Shown: positions 45,423 to 54,371, counted from the stretch's first letter. The stretch is 64,000 nt of DNA from Bacteroidales bacterium (GCA_016285355.1 JAEEQP010000020.1:3080-67079); one strand, 5' to 3'. The notes: generated by a model from the letters alone, not told the origin. Program-made: numbers and translations.

Positions 45423-45462
45423 AAGCCGTAACTTGCTGAAAAACAGGTTACGGCTTTTGCTT
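45423..45462 (+). terminator. Terminator after tRNA-Glu
   Basis: AAGCCGTAAC (45423-45432) pairs with GTTACGGCTT (45447-45456) around TTGCTGAAAAACAG, then TTGCTTTTG. Confidence 0.85.
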
Positions 45463-45482
45463 TTGCACAACATTTGCACAAC
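45462..45482 (+). repeat. Direct repeat TTTGCACAAC x2 behind tRNA-Glu
   Basis: TTTGCACAAC at 45462-45471 and 45473-45482, period 11, directly after the tRNA terminator. The same arrangement (tRNA 3' end, terminator, short direct repeats) is seen at integrase attachment regions in this phylum, but no integrase lies here. Confidence 0.6.
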
Positions 45483-45544
45483 CAACTATATCGGGTCAGC
45501 AGATTTTTTCGATTGGTGAAGCTATGTTTACAAGAATAAAGCGT

Positions 45545-45552
45545 TACCTTTG
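45545..45552 (+). promoter_or_regulatory. -7 box for sdaA
   Basis: TACCTTTG, 18 bp upstream of the ATG at 45570. Confidence 0.6.
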
Positions 45553-45569
45553 CAGCTAAAATCATCTTC

Positions 45570-46772
45570 ATGAAAACCATCAAGGACATTTATAAAATAG
45601 GTATAGGTCCTTCAAGCAGCCACACTATGGGGCCTCAAAAAGCCGCCACTATCTTCAATGAGCGCTATCCCAATGCTGCCTCTTTTGAGGTGACACTTTA
45701 TGGCAGTCTCGCCGCTACCGGCAAAGGCCACATGACCGACTGGGCCATCCTCAATACTTTGCAAGCCCCAACGGAGATTGTCTGGAAACCCGACATCATC
45801 CTGCCTTTCCATCCCAACGGAATGCTTTTCAAGGCTTTCGACAAGGCCAAAGAACTGTTAGGCGAATGGACGGTCTACAGCATCGGAGGCGGTAATCTCG
45901 CTGAAGAAGGCAAGCAAAGCGAACAGCCCGACCTCTACCCTCTTTCAAAGATGACCGACATCCTGAACTGGTGCGAACAACGCGGACGTACCTATTGGGA
46001 GTATGTTTACGAATACGAAAACCAACATGAAATTGAAACTTACATGCTGGAGGTGTGGCAAGTGATGAAAGCCGCCGTCGAGCGTGGATTGGAGGCCGAA
46101 GGCGTATTGCCCGGACCACTCAACTTGAGTCGCAAGGCCGCCATGTACCACATCAAGGCATCGGGCTACACCCACACCTTACGTAGTCGTGGCTTAGTGT
46201 ATTCCTACGCTTTGGCCGTCTCGGAAGAAAACGCTTCGGGCGGACGTATCGTCACAGCCCCGACATGCGGTTCCTGCGGCGTGATGCCAGCCGTCTTGTA
46301 TCATCTTTCCAAAAGTTATGAGTTTACCGACTTGCGTATCATCCGTGCGTTGGTGACGGCAGGCTTGGTGGGCGATATCGTGCGCACCAATGCTTCCATA
46401 TCGGGTGCTGAAGTAGGTTGCCAAGGCGAGGTAGGTGTGGCCTGCGCTATGGCCGCCGCTGCCGCTAACCAACTGTTTGGAGGTAGTCCCGCACAGATTG
46501 AATACGCTGCCGAGATGGCCTTGGAGCATCACTTGGGCATGACTTGCGACCCTGTCTGCGGCCTCGTACAGATTCCTTGCATAGAGCGCAATGCCTACGC
46601 CGCTGCCAGAGCCTTGGACTCCAACATTTACTCTTCTTTCTCAGACGGTCGTCATCGCGTATCGTTTGACAAGGTGGTAGAAACCATGAAAGAAACCGGG
46701 AAAGACATACCATCGCTCTATAAGGAAACCTCCCAAGGTGGCCTCGCACGCGATTATGCACAGATGGAATGA
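45570..46772 (+). CDS. sdaA: L-serine ammonia-lyase (single chain)
   Basis: 400 residues. Iron-sulfur L-serine dehydratase: beta-domain start IGPSSSHTMGPQKAA, alpha-domain with GGRIVTAPTCGSCGVMPAVL and further cysteines in MTCDPVCGLVQIPCIERNA that bind the 4Fe-4S cluster. It converts L-serine to pyruvate and ammonia. Both halves are fused in one chain, as expected. The next gene begins 77 bp later without an obvious promoter, so read-through is possible. Confidence 0.95.
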   Translation: MKTIKDIYKIGIGPSSSHTMGPQKAATIFNERYPNAASFEVTLYGSLAATGKGHMTDWAILNTLQAPTEIVWKPDIILPFHPNGMLFKAFDKAKELLGEWTVYSIGGGNLAEEGKQSEQPDLYPLSKMTDILNWCEQRGRTYWEYVYEYENQHEIETYMLEVWQVMKAAVERGLEAEGVLPGPLNLSRKAAMYHIKASGYTHTLRSRGLVYSYALAVSEENASGGRIVTAPTCGSCGVMPAVLYHLSKSYEFTDLRIIRALVTAGLVGDIVRTNASISGAEVGCQGEVGVACAMAAAAANQLFGGSPAQIEYAAEMALEHHLGMTCDPVCGLVQIPCIERNAYAAARALDSNIYSSFSDGRHRVSFDKVVETMKETGKDIPSLYKETSQGGLARDYAQME

Positions 46773-46848
46773 TTTGATTTACAAAACCACAACACTAAAA
46801 ATACAGTCTTGCTTCAAACTAAAACAATCAACTATAAATAATCAAACT

Positions 46849-49626
46849 ATGAAGAAAGCATCTATTCTCTTTTTCGTATTGCTCTGTAGCATAGGCATCT
46901 ATGCGCACCCCATCGGGGTCGACAGGGCAAAGGAACTAGGCTTGAGTTTCGTGAATGCGAACCTCAACCAAACCTGCCAACTCACTGACCTGCAACTAGT
47001 CTACACAGGTATGTCGACACGAGGCGAGACCTCGTTCTATGTCTTCAACTTCGGCAACACTGGATTCGTCATCCTTTCCGCCGACGACAACTATCGCCCC
47101 ATCGTGGGTTATTCCGACGAGGGCATCTTTGAGACGGAAAACATGTCGCCCGAAGCAGCTTATTACCTCAACTCCATAGCCGAAGGACGCAGCCAGGCTC
47201 ATAGAACTGTCCAAAGCGCGGAAGTCGCGGTGGAATGGGAAATGCTCAAGGAAAACGGAAAACTGCCCTCCCGCAACCGTGGCAAGAAAGCCACATTCCT
47301 CGTGGAGACCCGCTGGAACCAAAGCGAGCCCTACAACTGGTTCTGCCCGCCTGCCTCGGGTGGCTCAGGTGGAAAAGCCTACGCCGGTTGTGTGGCCACA
47401 GCCATGTCGCAGGTGATGAAGTATTGGAACCATCCCCTCCAAGGGTCGGGTAGCCACTCCTATAATTATGAAGGTGAAACACTGTCGGCCAACTTCGGCG
47501 AGACGACCTACGACTGGGACAACATGCCGCTCACCATCACGCTTTCCTCGCCTCAAGAGAAAATCGATGCCGTCGCCTATTTCATGTACCACTGCGGCAT
47601 TGCGGTGGACATGATGTATTCAGGCTCGGGCAGCGGTGCCTATTCCGAAGACGTGCCTGATGCCATTTTGATGTATTTCGGCTACTCCAACAAAGCCCGC
47701 CTCCGCGAACGCGACAACTATTCGTTGGAGGAATGGCAGGCCATGCTGAAAGACACCTTTGACCAAGGCTGGCCGGTCTATTATTCGGGCAACAGCTCAA
47801 GTGCAGGCCACGCATTCGTTTGCGACGGCTATGACGACAACGACCTCTTCCATTTCAACTGGGGTTGGGGCGGTAGCAGCAACGGCTGGTTTGTGGTCGA
47901 CGAAATCGACTACAACAGTGGTGCGGATGCCATCTTCAACTATGTGCCTGCCGAGGTCTTCGACAACACGCCCAAACCCGTCACCAACTTCACCGCCGTC
48001 CCCAATGGCGACGATGCCTTCACGGCCACGTTGAGTTGGGTCAACCCTTCCCTCACCCTTAACGGAAATCCCATCGACATCCTCAGTCAAGTCGTCATCA
48101 TGCGTGATGAGAATATCGTGAAAGTGTTGGAAAACGTTGTCCCTGGCGAAACCATGACTTACGTCGACCCTGTGGGCGCACCCATCTTAGTCAACTATAC
48201 CATCTACCCTGTTTACAGAGGCAACAACGGCAAGAAAATCTTTTTTGACGAGGTCAACCTTGGCCCCACTTGTCCTTGGACCGTCACAACCACAAGCCAG
48301 AGCGAAGGTTGGAATGGCGGTGGACTGACGATGTACAATTCTGCTGGCATCATGTTCTCAAAAATCATCCCCGACCGTGGCGAAGAAACCACCCATGAAG
48401 TCGAGATGGCCATGGGTCGTGTCAGGTTCGTTTGGACAGCTCCTGCCGATTCCATCAACCTCAGCTTTGTCATCAAGGACAGCGAGGACAACATCATCTT
48501 CAAGTATGACGGTCCGTCGGACGGTATGCCCATTGGCACTTTCTTCATCGCCAACAATGCCTGCGGGGAAACCAGCGACATTGTCAACCTGCCCACCGAC
48601 CTCGTTGCCGAAACCGACGGTCAGGACATCAAACTTTCTTGGACTGGCGTCGCCCAACCAGGATACGGCTACAACATCTATCGTGACGGCCTTTTGTACA
48701 CCATGGTTTCCGAAGGCACCACTTTTGTCGACAGGAATGCCGCATACGAAGGCCACTGCTACTACCTCACGCTTTTCACCGCGGAGGGCGAATCCGATGC
48801 TACAGAAACAATCTGCGCCATGGCCGAAGCCGAATGCTTAGCTCCTAAGAACCTCACATACGAACGTCTCGAAAACGGCAGGTTCAAGTTCTCATGGGAT
48901 GCCGCCGAGGGCGAAGGTCTCTCTGGATACAGGGTTTACAGGAAAGAGCTTGGCGAGGAGTACAAGTTGGTCAAATCATTGACAACCACCTATTTCAATG
49001 AAACAGGCAACAGCCAATTCGGGAAAGTCTATTACTATAAAGTCAACGCGGTCTACCAAAGTGCGCAATGCGAATCCGATTTCGCCACCGTGCTCAACCA
49101 TCCCGAATGGCGCGAACTCGAAATCAACAGGACGATGATTCCGATGCACCTGAAAGCCAACTACAACGATGCAGGCGAACTGCTGATGGAATGGCAGCCT
49201 GCCTACGCCGCCGACTCCTATAATATTTATTGCAACGGCGACTTGATTGCCTCCAATGTAACTGAAACGAATTATACCATCAGCTTGGATAACGAAATCA
49301 GCGGTGCCATGTACTACGTCACTGGCGTTCAGGGCGAGGTGGAGTCAAGTCCTTCCAACAAGGTCTATTACGGCAATTATGGCATAGAAGACATTACCGG
49401 CAATGCCATGACCGTGTTCCCCAATCCTGCCAACGATAATGTCACCGTAACTGCCCCCGAATTGAACAGCGTGACCCTTTACAACGCGCTTGGGCAAAAA
49501 GTATTGAGGGCCGTCGCCACCAATGGCATCTGCAACCTCAACCTGACAGGCTTACAAAAGGGTCTTTACCTCATCAAGGCCGAGACATCCTTGGGCAACA
49601 ACATCCAAAAACTCATCCTTAAATAA
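46849..49626 (+). CDS. C10 (streptopain/SpeB-like) cysteine protease with T9SS sorting domain
   Basis: 925 residues from ATG 46849. Signal peptide (MKKASILFFVLLCSIGIYA), then a propeptide (about 20-155) with the Spi/inhibitor-type VILSADDNYRPIVGYSDEG. The catalytic Cys is Cys181 in AGCVATAMSQVMKYWNHP and the catalytic His is His321 in SAGHAFVCDGY; a GWGG loop follows (HFNWGWGGSSNGWFVVDEI). After it come a beta-sandwich with ligand-binding-like features (about 390-585), FN3 modules (about 585-840) and a T9SS type A domain (MTVFPNPANDNVTV to KLILK). Maturation and secretion through T9SS would place it on the cell surface or free. Proteins of this kind, such as interpain in Prevotella and the Bacteroides bfp proteases, degrade host proteins. 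Confidence 0.95.
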   Translation: MKKASILFFVLLCSIGIYAHPIGVDRAKELGLSFVNANLNQTCQLTDLQLVYTGMSTRGETSFYVFNFGNTGFVILSADDNYRPIVGYSDEGIFETENMSPEAAYYLNSIAEGRSQAHRTVQSAEVAVEWEMLKENGKLPSRNRGKKATFLVETRWNQSEPYNWFCPPASGGSGGKAYAGCVATAMSQVMKYWNHPLQGSGSHSYNYEGETLSANFGETTYDWDNMPLTITLSSPQEKIDAVAYFMYHCGIAVDMMYSGSGSGAYSEDVPDAILMYFGYSNKARLRERDNYSLEEWQAMLKDTFDQGWPVYYSGNSSSAGHAFVCDGYDDNDLFHFNWGWGGSSNGWFVVDEIDYNSGADAIFNYVPAEVFDNTPKPVTNFTAVPNGDDAFTATLSWVNPSLTLNGNPIDILSQVVIMRDENIVKVLENVVPGETMTYVDPVGAPILVNYTIYPVYRGNNGKKIFFDEVNLGPTCPWTVTTTSQSEGWNGGGLTMYNSAGIMFSKIIPDRGEETTHEVEMAMGRVRFVWTAPADSINLSFVIKDSEDNIIFKYDGPSDGMPIGTFFIANNACGETSDIVNLPTDLVAETDGQDIKLSWTGVAQPGYGYNIYRDGLLYTMVSEGTTFVDRNAAYEGHCYYLTLFTAEGESDATETICAMAEAECLAPKNLTYERLENGRFKFSWDAAEGEGLSGYRVYRKELGEEYKLVKSLTTTYFNETGNSQFGKVYYYKVNAVYQSAQCESDFATVLNHPEWRELEINRTMIPMHLKANYNDAGELLMEWQPAYAADSYNIYCNGDLIASNVTETNYTISLDNEISGAMYYVTGVQGEVESSPSNKVYYGNYGIEDITGNAMTVFPNPANDNVTVTAPELNSVTLYNALGQKVLRAVATNGICNLNLTGLQKGLYLIKAETSLGNNIQKLILK

Positions 49627-49634
49627 TTTGCGCC

Positions 49635-50972
49635 ATGAAAAAATCAATCATCATCATAACAGCACTTTGCATGGTCCTTTCCATGAAGGCACAGCAAAAA
49701 GACAGCCCAAAGTTCTTCCGTAACACGTTGGAGAAATGCCTCTATGAAGCCGAGCATCCCGAAAGCCTTGGCAATCCCAACAAGGTGCACCGCTTCACCA
49801 GCAATTTTACTGCGCGTCTGGACAGTGTTATCGGCAGCGATGACTTCGACTGGACCCAATGGAAGAGCGAGTATACCTACACTGAAGAAGGACTTTGGAA
49901 CTCCGAGATTTATTCCGTCTTGGAAAACAACCAATGGCTGCTTTCCGACAAAAGCGAATTCAGCTATGACGAAAACGGCAACTGCACCCGTGAGCTGCAC
50001 TACAAATGGGATGCCGAGACTTGGACTCCCTACTTCAACCAGAGCAGTTATTTCAGCGCGACAGGCTTGACCGATTCCATCGTCACCTCACGCTTCGACT
50101 CCGTTTGGCTCAACCAAAACAAGAGGACATACACATACGACGGACAAAGAATCACCGAATTGATGATTTACCAATCCAACGGAGTGCAATGGGATGAGAA
50201 CAGCAAATACGAATACGCCTACAACGACGAAGGCCAGCTGTCCACCCAAATTTACTCTACCATCCGTAACGGACAATGGCGTGTTAACTCCAAGGACTCG
50301 CTGTGTTACGAAAACGGCCGTTGCACGGAGCTTTTGAACTACACGAGGAGGATGTGGGGCGGCAATGGCTGGATACTCATTGGCAAGACCGAATTTGAAT
50401 ACGACGGCGACCGCGTCATTAGCCAGACTTCCTATTCTGGTGGTTGGTTCGGCGGTGGAGAAATGTCATTCGACGGCAAGACCGAATTCTTTTACGATTC
50501 GGAAGGTGAATTGGTTTCAAAGACCACAAGCATCTACAATGAATCCGAATGGATTGTGCGCGACGAGTATGCCAACCGTTTCGACACTGAGAAAAAGGCT
50601 GCTGAAATGATGGGCTGCGAAGCTTACTGGAACTTGAACTCCAATTATTTCACCAGCGACTTGGGTGAAACGCTTCCCATCACCTACCGTTGGTTAGACG
50701 CGAAGGTGGTCTCCTCAACGACTGACACTCAGTTTACATTGTATTACTCCGACATGACGGATATTGAAGAAAATGAGAGCGAGTTGAAAGTTTATGCCGC
50801 CAACGGAAGCCTCTTCGTGGAAAGCCCGACACCGACCGATGTAGTTGTTTATGATTTGCTGGGCCGCAATGTAGCCAGTGAAAGTCAAACGACGAACAGC
50901 TGCTTCAGCCTGAAACCAGGTCTCTATGTTGTTAAGGCTGGAAATGCTGCCGTCAAAATCGTGCTGGATTGA
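49635..50972 (+). CDS. T9SS-exported protein with YD-like repeats
   Basis: 445 residues starting 8 bp after the protease stop. Signal peptide ends at SMKAQ. The body (about 60-345) is a beta-rich tract with recurring Y-x-Y/E-Y-x-Y-(D/N)-E/D-x-G motifs (EYTYTEEG, FSYDENGNC, YAYNDEGQL, FEYDGDR, FFYDSEGE) resembling RHS/YD or DUF3836-type repeats. It ends in a T9SS type A domain (LKVYAANGSLFVESP, YDLLGRNVASES, LKPGLYVVKAG). It is likely co-transcribed with the protease and exported by the same system. Function unknown, possibly carbohydrate binding. Confidence 0.8.
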   Translation: MKKSIIIITALCMVLSMKAQQKDSPKFFRNTLEKCLYEAEHPESLGNPNKVHRFTSNFTARLDSVIGSDDFDWTQWKSEYTYTEEGLWNSEIYSVLENNQWLLSDKSEFSYDENGNCTRELHYKWDAETWTPYFNQSSYFSATGLTDSIVTSRFDSVWLNQNKRTYTYDGQRITELMIYQSNGVQWDENSKYEYAYNDEGQLSTQIYSTIRNGQWRVNSKDSLCYENGRCTELLNYTRRMWGGNGWILIGKTEFEYDGDRVISQTSYSGGWFGGGEMSFDGKTEFFYDSEGELVSKTTSIYNESEWIVRDEYANRFDTEKKAAEMMGCEAYWNLNSNYFTSDLGETLPITYRWLDAKVVSSTTDTQFTLYYSDMTDIEENESELKVYAANGSLFVESPTPTDVVVYDLLGRNVASESQTTNSCFSLKPGLYVVKAGNAAVKIVLD

Positions 50973-50987
50973 CCTGATCAGAACAAG

Positions 50988-51013
50988 AAAACCCCGACCG
51001 AAGTCAGGGTTTT
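50988..51013 (+). terminator. Intrinsic terminator after the protease operon
   Basis: AAAACCC-CGACCGAAGTCA-GGGTTTT with an inner GAC/GTC pair, beginning 15 bp after the last stop codon. Confidence 0.85.
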
Positions 51014-51163
51014 CAAGAACCAAAAACCAAAATTTATGAAACCTTTTTTGCAGCCAAAAAAAAGTGGCTACAGGTCTTAATGATAAGAACCGCTGCAAAA
51101 ATACTATTTTTTTCAAAAATGCAAGTTTTTTTTCTCCAAAACAGATATTTTTTTCTTTACGCC

Positions 51164-51193
51164 TTGACAAAAACGATTTTTTCCTTATATTTG
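51164..51193 (+). promoter_or_regulatory. Full promoter for the 79-aa gene
   Basis: TTGAC (51164-51168) at -33 and TATATTTG (51186-51193) at -7 with 17 bp between; the best-defined promoter of the window. The ATG follows 28 bp later. Confidence 0.75.
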
Positions 51194-51221
51194 CAACTTC
51201 AAAACTCAAAAAACCGATACT

Positions 51222-51461
51222 ATGGGAGAAGCAATGGACAAACTCGTCGAAAAGATTAAGGCCAACGACGGTCTCAATGAAACTGAAGCCAAGGCAAAAC
51301 TCAACTTGGTGTATATCAAAATGAACCAATCGGAAATCAAGGATTTCGTTGATGAATACACTGAATGGCTGATGACCGAAAAGAAGCTGAACTATAAGGC
51401 CATCCTTCAGACCCCAGACCGCGAACTGCACGACATTTTTGAGACTGAGTTCAAACATTAG
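51222..51461 (+). CDS. Small acidic helical protein, 79 aa
   Basis: MGEAMDKLVEKIKAN start; all-helical, high in Lys/Glu/Asp, no Cys, no signal peptide. The repeated NETEAKAKLNLVYIKMNQSE and EYTEWLMTEKKLNYKAIL helices could form a helical hairpin. Strong promoter and a long perfect terminator hairpin show a tightly controlled, probably abundant monocistronic transcript. Not recognised as a known family; cytosolic adaptor or stress protein is a guess. Confidence 0.7.
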   Translation: MGEAMDKLVEKIKANDGLNETEAKAKLNLVYIKMNQSEIKDFVDEYTEWLMTEKKLNYKAILQTPDRELHDIFETEFKH

Positions 51462-51468
51462 CAACTAC

Positions 51469-51515
51469 GCGAAACGCCCATAGATTCCCAAGGGAATGAC
51501 ATGGGCGTTTCGCGT
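51469..51515. terminator. Long perfect hairpin (element family member 1)
   Basis: Arms CGCGAAACGCCCAT (51469-51482) and ATGGGCGTTTCGCG (51502-51515) are perfect 14-bp complements, with an inner ATTCCC/GGGAAT pair. It stands 7 bp after the 79-aa gene and before the convergent end of EcsC, so it terminates both. The CCCATAGATTCCC core recurs at 56461-56472. Confidence 0.85.
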
Positions 51516-51545
51516 TTCGTTTTCAGCGCAATCACATTCTTCGAT

Positions 51546-52277
51546 TCAGTGTCGCATCTCATACAGTTCGTCAAGATGCTTTTTCAGCCTCCGTGCCATC
51601 GGGCGGAAAGTGTAGTATGTAATTGTGGCTGAGATAGGTGCACCTACCAACGGAAGCACCTTTCCTACACCTTTGGCAAAGCCTTCCTTAGTCATGTTGA
51701 TGCCAATCCATTGAGCAATCTTGATGACATAATGCGCCATGACACCCTCGGAAATCTTTATTCCTGCATTCCTTGAAACCTGACCGACCACTTTGGTCAA
51801 CGCCTCGACAGCCAACTTGTTGCCCATCATCGCGCCCACAAACAAAGTCATGATGTTGAGCGATTCGTCGTCAAGTTGCTTGTTGACATTGGTCAATGCA
51901 GGCCAACCGTAGAGATAAATCAGCTTCTGCATCAAGGACAGAATATGGCCGTAAAACTGGGTGATGTCTGCCGGAATGGAACCCGCCATCCACCAGCCAC
52001 CAGGTAGTCCCATCAAAGCCGAGGTGCCGCATACCATGGTCAAATGATAGCTGATGCATTGGTTGGCCAATTTGTCAATTTCCTTCTTGCTCAACACCTT
52101 TAGCGGAGTGTCGTCCAGAGCCGTTATCACCTCCATCGGTGTGCAGAACTTGGTCAGTTCCTTGGTCAGGAACTCATCGCGGTCCACTTTCACGAAAGGC
52201 AGCCGCAGGCTGGTCTCCAGCACCTTATTCCATAGGGTAAGGCTCTGTGTGGTCTTTTCAGTCGAGTTAGTATCCAT
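51546..52277 (-). CDS. EcsC family protein
   Basis: 243 residues from ATG 52277; longer upstream readings are inside rarA and rejected. EcsC-type: helical, with a glycine-rich amphipathic region (MVCGTSALMGLPGGWWMAGSIPADITQFYGHI split by the conserved Trp-Pro stretch ...YLYGWPALTN) and a second hydrophobic segment (VLPLVGAPISATITYYTF) near the C-terminus. EcsC proteins were linked to ABC transporters and membranes in Bacillus; the mechanism is unknown. The 5' end overlaps the 3' end of rarA by 11 bp, so expression is coupled to rarA. Confidence 0.8.
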   Translation of the reverse strand: MDTNSTEKTTQSLTLWNKVLETSLRLPFVKVDRDEFLTKELTKFCTPMEVITALDDTPLKVLSKKEIDKLANQCISYHLTMVCGTSALMGLPGGWWMAGSIPADITQFYGHILSLMQKLIYLYGWPALTNVNKQLDDESLNIMTLFVGAMMGNKLAVEALTKVVGQVSRNAGIKISEGVMAHYVIKIAQWIGINMTKEGFAKGVGKVLPLVGAPISATITYYTFRPMARRLKKHLDELYEMRH

Positions 52278-53550
52278 ATTTTTCTTTCCATTTTTCGCGC
52301 AGGTTCTTGCGCAATTCGCGTTCGCGTGGATTATCCTGTGGCTCATACAAAACCGTGCCAGAAATTTCCGCAGGCAGAAATTCCTGTTCCACAAAATTGC
52401 CCTGATAGGCATGGGCATATTTGTAACCGTCAGCATAGCCAAGGTCTTTCATCAATTTGGTCGGGGCGTTGCGAAGGTGCAAAGGGACTGACAAATCGCC
52501 AGTTTGACGCACCAAAGCTTGAGCCGCGTCGATGGCTGCCACGGCGGCATTACTCTTGGGCGAGGAAGCCAAATAAGTGACCGTCTGCGCCAAAATGATA
52601 CGGCTTTCAGGCCATCCGATTTTATTGACGGCATCGAAGCAGGCATTAGCGAGCAACAAGGCATTGGGATTGGCGTTGCCGATGTCTTCCGACGACAGAA
52701 TCAGCATCCTTCGGGCAATAAAGAGCGGGTCCTCCCCTGCCTCAATCATGCGGGCAAGGTAATATAAAGCCGCATTAGGGTCACTACCGCGCATGGACTT
52801 GATGAAGGCCGAAATGATGTCGTAGTGCATTTCGCCCTGCTTGTCATATTTCACAAGGTTGCTTTGGATGCAGTCGGTGGTAAACTGGTTGGTGATGACC
52901 AATTCCTCGGCGGTTTCATCCAAGTCGTTTAATGATGTGACCACCAATTCAATGGCATTCAACAGTTTGCGCCCATCACCACCGCTGATTTGCATCAAGG
53001 CCTCAGGCTCTTTGACTGTGATTTTCTTGCCAAAATCGTATTCCAAAGCTTTCACCGCCTTCGCCAAAAGGATTTCCAAGTCCTCCTTTTCCAACGACTT
53101 GAGTACATATACCTGACAACGTGACAGCAAAGGTGAAATGACCTCAAACGAGGGATTTTCCGTCGTCGCGCCAATCAATGTGACCAAGCCACGCTCCACC
53201 GCGCCCAACAACGAGTCCTGTTGCGATTTGCTAAAACGATGGATTTCGTCTATAAATAATATTGGTGCCTCGGGCAACATCCGCGCTCGATCAATGACCT
53301 CACGCACTTCCTTCACGCCGCTACTTACGGCACTCAACTGGAAGAACTGCCGTTTGACCTGCTTGGAAATGATGTACGCCAAAGTAGTCTTGCCCACGCC
53401 AGGCGGTCCCCAGAAAATCATCGAAGGCACCCGCCCGGTTTCGATGGCACGGCGCAATACGGCATGTTCACCGATGATGTGCTTCTGGCCGATATAGTCG
53501 TCAAGCGTTGAAGGACGCAAACGTTCCGCTAATGGGATGGTGGATTGCAT
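52267..53550 (-). CDS. rarA: Replication-associated recombination protein A (RarA/MgsA)
   Basis: 427 residues. AAA+ clamp-loader-like ATPase: DYIGQKHIIG at the start, Walker A GPPGVGKTTLAY (about 50-61), Walker B ILFIDEIHRFSKSQQD, sensor LIGATTENPSF, and the C-terminal RarA domain with MRGSDPNAALYYLARM and RRMLILSSEDIGNANP. Works with SSB and polymerases at stalled forks. -7 box at 53566-53573. Confidence 0.96.
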   Translation of the reverse strand: MQSTIPLAERLRPSTLDDYIGQKHIIGEHAVLRRAIETGRVPSMIFWGPPGVGKTTLAYIISKQVKRQFFQLSAVSSGVKEVREVIDRARMLPEAPILFIDEIHRFSKSQQDSLLGAVERGLVTLIGATTENPSFEVISPLLSRCQVYVLKSLEKEDLEILLAKAVKALEYDFGKKITVKEPEALMQISGGDGRKLLNAIELVVTSLNDLDETAEELVITNQFTTDCIQSNLVKYDKQGEMHYDIISAFIKSMRGSDPNAALYYLARMIEAGEDPLFIARRMLILSSEDIGNANPNALLLANACFDAVNKIGWPESRIILAQTVTYLASSPKSNAAVAAIDAAQALVRQTGDLSVPLHLRNAPTKLMKDLGYADGYKYAHAYQGNFVEQEFLPAEISGTVLYEPQDNPRERELRKNLREKWKEKYGY

Positions 53551-53565
53551 GGATCAAATTTTTCG

Positions 53566-53573
53566 CAAAGATA
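53566..53573 (-). promoter_or_regulatory. -7 box for rarA-ecsC
   Basis: Minus strand TATCTTTG, 16 bp upstream of the ATG at 53550. Confidence 0.6.
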
Positions 53574-53621
53574 ATAATAATGTGCGACATGCGGCCATTT
53601 GCCAGTTCCAAAAAAGTTTTG

Positions 53622-53629
53622 TAGTTTTG
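53622..53629 (+). promoter_or_regulatory. -7 box for the first Sel1 gene
   Basis: TAGTTTTG, 24 bp upstream of the ATG at 53653. Confidence 0.55.
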
Positions 53630-53652
53630 CAAGGCATAAAAACAAGGACAAC

Positions 53653-54030
53653 ATGGACAACACAGAAACACGAGAAGTGAACTCCGCGTTCCAAAAAGGC
53701 AAGCAAGCCTATTCGAAAAAACTGTTCGTCGAAGCCGTAAAATGGCTAAGCGATGCCGCCGAGGCGGGTCACGCCAAGGCGCAATACTATTTGGGATTAT
53801 GCTTCTTTCATGGTGGGTTTGGCATAAAACAAGACGACGAAAAAGCCTTGAAATGGATCCGCAAGGCTGCCGAAGCCGGATGCTACGAAGCGCAAGATAT
53901 GTTGGGCGACATGTACAACCATGGTTGGGGCGTACCTTACGACGCGTACGAAGCCTATCAATGGTATGTGAAATCCGGCAATACCGCCGAGGCAGACGAA
54001 CTCCTTCGTGTCCACCAGATGATGCAATAA
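53653..54030 (+). CDS. Sel1-repeat protein, 125 aa
   Basis: Cytosolic, about three Sel1-like repeats: FVEAVKWLSDAAEAGHAKAQYYLG, DEKALKWIRKAAEAGCYEAQ and AYEAYQWYVKSG. Sel1/TPR solenoids bind peptides or organise complexes. No catalytic motif. Start at MDNTET chosen because the frame upstream runs over the promoter. A second Sel1 gene follows 36 bp downstream. Confidence 0.85.
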   Translation: MDNTETREVNSAFQKGKQAYSKKLFVEAVKWLSDAAEAGHAKAQYYLGLCFFHGGFGIKQDDEKALKWIRKAAEAGCYEAQDMLGDMYNHGWGVPYDAYEAYQWYVKSGNTAEADELLRVHQMMQ

Positions 54031-54066
54031 GACAATACACGCCAACAACGAAAGACACAATTGCGT

Positions 54067-54339
54067 ATGGAAAACGAAAGTGACAAATGGTTTGAGAACG
54101 GCGAAAAGGCCTATGAAAAAGGTCTTTATGGAAGAGCTTTAAAATGGTTCAGCAAGGCTGCCGAGCAAGGCAACGACAGAGCCTTGAAGCGTTTGGGCGA
54201 CATGTATTACTATGGTTATGGTGTGGAGGAACATTATGGCAAGGCCATGGACTATTATCATGCGGCAAAACTCAAAGGCAATTCCCATGCAGGGTATCTC
54301 TACAATCAGGTCCTCCATGTCATAAATCTATCGATTTAA
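54067..54339 (+). CDS. Sel1-repeat protein, 90 aa
   Basis: 90 residues; two Sel1 repeats (YGRALKWFSKAAEQGNDRAL and YGKAMDYYHAAKLKGN). Closely resembles the preceding protein and probably arose by duplication; an NxxKWFENGEKAYEKGL start mirrors FQKGKQAYSKKL. ATG at 54067 (a TTG at 54061 is the only alternative). Confidence 0.8.
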   Translation: MENESDKWFENGEKAYEKGLYGRALKWFSKAAEQGNDRALKRLGDMYYYGYGVEEHYGKAMDYYHAAKLKGNSHAGYLYNQVLHVINLSI

Positions 54340-54363
54340 GGCAAGCTATTTTTGGAAATATCG

Positions 54364-54371
54364 TACTTTTG
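54364..54371 (+). promoter_or_regulatory. -7 box for pnuC
   Basis: TACTTTTG, 33 bp upstream of the ATG at 54405. Confidence 0.6.

Noticed and set aside
46738..46848. 37 extra N-terminal codons for the C10 protease
   Set aside because: They overlap sdaA and would bury the signal peptide; ATG 46849 gives a standard signal sequence.
52278..52442. Longer EcsC start inside rarA
   Set aside because: The extra residues are an antiphase reading of the rarA 3' end; EcsC homology begins after MDTNSTEK.
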